Source of the DNA: Rachycentron canadum | Lineage: Eukaryota; Chordata; Actinopteri; Carangiformes; Rachycentridae | NCBI GenBank assembly: GCA_038496675.1 | Contig: CM076658.1 | Location: 9,219,627-9,283,626 of the forward strand | Length of the DNA stretch: 64,000 bases | Reading direction: 5' to 3' | Part shown: positions 62,725 to 64,000 of the stretch, in pieces | Layout of the letters: each line of letters begins with the position of its first letter | Position numbering within the stretch: the first letter of the stretch is position 1 | The notes under the pieces: model-generated | Database searches by the model: none | What the model was told of the DNA's origin: nothing | The model's input: the letters and a program-made list of their open reading frames with translations, nothing else | Position numbers and translations under genes: made by a program

Positions 62725-63161
62725 TTTTTTTTTTTAACCTAAACTTGATGATTCTCAGAACAGCTGAGTTCCTGTCAAGTACATAAGCAGCTGCACAACC
62801 ACTGTCCCAAGTATAAGAAGGAATTACAACACTAGAAGTATCAAAAAACACAGATGAATTAATCTTCGAAGTATCCTGAGCCACCAAACCATGCTTCAGT
62901 GCAGTAAGCTGGAGGTGTTTGTCATTAAGTGAACTGGACATTGAAGATACCGATCTAATCCCTGAGGAGTTGAGTCGCACGCATGCTTCTATCTGAAAAT
63001 GCAGAGTAAAGTTTACATCGTGGAATAGTCTTACAACCCTTTCTCCAAACAAGAAAGTCGACATTGGACGATTCTGCAAACCCATGGCTTTTGTTCAAGA
63101 CTTTAAATCTAATGCCAACGTTTTTAAAACCCTCACTTTCTGTAATATGTACATATGGCAA
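62725..63161 (-). pseudogene. Unidentified retrocopy-like ORF ending in poly(A)
   Basis: In a lancl3 intron, same strand. A frame of about 145 codons (ATG at 63085) with mixed, protein-like composition (FGERVVRLFHDVNFTLHF; YTWDSGCAAAYVLDRNSAVL) runs into an A-rich run on its own strand at 62740-62727, with no stop until after it. A second overlapping frame (63161-62955) hints at a frameshift. This suggests a retroposed, truncated transcript. I do not recognise the parent gene, and a chance ORF remains possible. Confidence 0.35.
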
Positions 63162-63399
63162 AACAACAGGAAGGTTACAGATAGTGAAAGATCATAGGTA
63201 TGACAAATAAAATTTGGCAAAATGAAACATTTTGGAAAATACACTTCAGATTTTGTATAGTTGAGATGAGAAGAAAGAAAACACTGGGAATGCGGAAACT
63301 GCTAACTAAACTCTGTCCAAAGGTAAGAGGAATTCACCTGCTATTACTAAATATCACATATTGCTTGACCTCATGAGCAGGCAAAGCTGTTTTGAATAA

Positions 63400-63600
63400 T
63401 ATCTCACTGGGTGCTTTTTCAGTGCCTCATGGAAGGACAAAGTTTTTATCTCATCCCTTCCACACGGGGGCGCTCAAAGGATGTGTACTGGAGCCCCCTC
63501 TCTTTGCAATATACATTTCTCATATCAATGTTATGCAGACGACACCCTGCTTTATCTCTTGTTCCCACCAGTGAAACCCATGTAAGCAAGTAGTTTCCCC
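63400..63600 (+). mobile_element. Degenerate LINE reverse-transcriptase fragment
   Basis: Reads GALKGCVLEPPLFAIYIS, equivalent to the RT motif GVPQGSVLGPLLFxIYI, then after a frameshift YADDTLLYLLFPPVKP, which contains the catalytic YADD. It resembles L2/Rex1-type fish LINEs. It is broken by frameshifts and truncated on both sides. Confidence 0.75.
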
Positions 63601-64000
63601 TTTTCCAGTCTTTTCTAGTCTTTTTCTTAAAGGTTAAGTAACTAAAATACTTAAGGTAATACTAAGGTTTCAGAAAGACTTAGGTCGTACCAAAAAAAAA
63701 TGTCAATCTGTGGTCATTGAGGACAAATGTTTTACAGACTCATCTACCATCTGGACCTCTGAAACTGGACCCTCCAACTCACTATCTGAACTGAACTGAT
63801 GTAAATGATAAGGCTCAGAATCGTCAAAAGTGGACATAACTTACCAGGATACTGGGCAGAGCGTTTCTACTTAATGCTGGACACATGCAGGAAAAACTCT
63901 CTGAGACAGGAAAGCCAGTGTCTCCAAGCTCCCCTCTGATCTGAAGATTACTGACATCAAGCAAATCAAACAAGAAGAGCCAATCTTTCAGGCCAGGCAA
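63601..64000. other. lancl3 intron, window end, unresolved
   Basis: Open frames exist on both strands near the end: + from about 63915 (VSKLPSDLKITDIKQIKQEE), and - LKDWLFLFDLLDVSNLQIRG before a strong GTAAGT donor at 63844. Neither is recognised, and the minus frame is not the expected next lancl3 exon. Confidence 0.3.

Overview
This is vertebrate nuclear DNA and almost certainly a teleost fish, probably a percomorph. The genes are split by GT-AG introns. CA/GT microsatellites are abundant. Dispersed repeats look like fish families: a Rex3/RTE-like LINE end, Tc1-like transposase remnants and short interspersed repeats. Nothing bacterial, viral or operon-like was seen. Two assembly gaps (N runs) lie at 1456-1845 and 57074-57446.

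Five protein genes are recognisable from left to right. srpx (+, 3' half only, 64-3684) encodes a secreted sushi-repeat protein. sytl5 (-, coding exons 23884 to 8108, with a probable non-coding first exon in a CpG island near 43.7 kb) encodes a Rab27 effector with an N-terminal Slp homology domain and two C2 domains. dynlt3 (+, five exons, 46031-48518) encodes a dynein Tctex-type light chain. xk (-, three exons, 56905 to 50574) encodes the XK membrane protein. lancl3 (-, 3' part only, 62537 to 61371) encodes a LanC-like zinc protein. A strong housekeeping-type promoter with a possible first coding exon of an unidentified + gene lies near 58.44-58.66 kb.

From memory of the human map, this is the Xp21.1-Xp11.4 block LANCL3-XK-CYBB-DYNLT3-SYTL5-SRPX in inverted order with relative orientations kept, but with no cybb between xk and dynlt3. 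The genes are neighbours by ancestry and I see no sign that they form one pathway.

Region by region: 0-4.3 kb is srpx and its 3'UTR. 4.3-8.1 kb is intergenic DNA rich in old repeats. 8.1-24 kb is the sytl5 coding part. 24-43.7 kb is its long first intron, with only repeats and microsatellites recognised. 43.9-46.0 kb is the divergent sytl5/dynlt3 spacer. 46-49.2 kb is dynlt3. 49.4-57.5 kb is xk with its CpG promoter. 57.5-59.7 kb is intergenic with the orphan promoter. 59.7-62.5 kb is lancl3. 62.5-64 kb is lancl3 intron with a poly(A)-ended retrocopy-like ORF and a broken LINE.

I found no new biological system. The most useful leads are the missing cybb, the orphan ETS/YY1 promoter-exon, CA/TG repeats abutting splice sites, a conserved-looking 22-codon cassette exon in sytl5, a GC-AG intron in lancl3, and a tandem tyrosine repeat in the XK tail.
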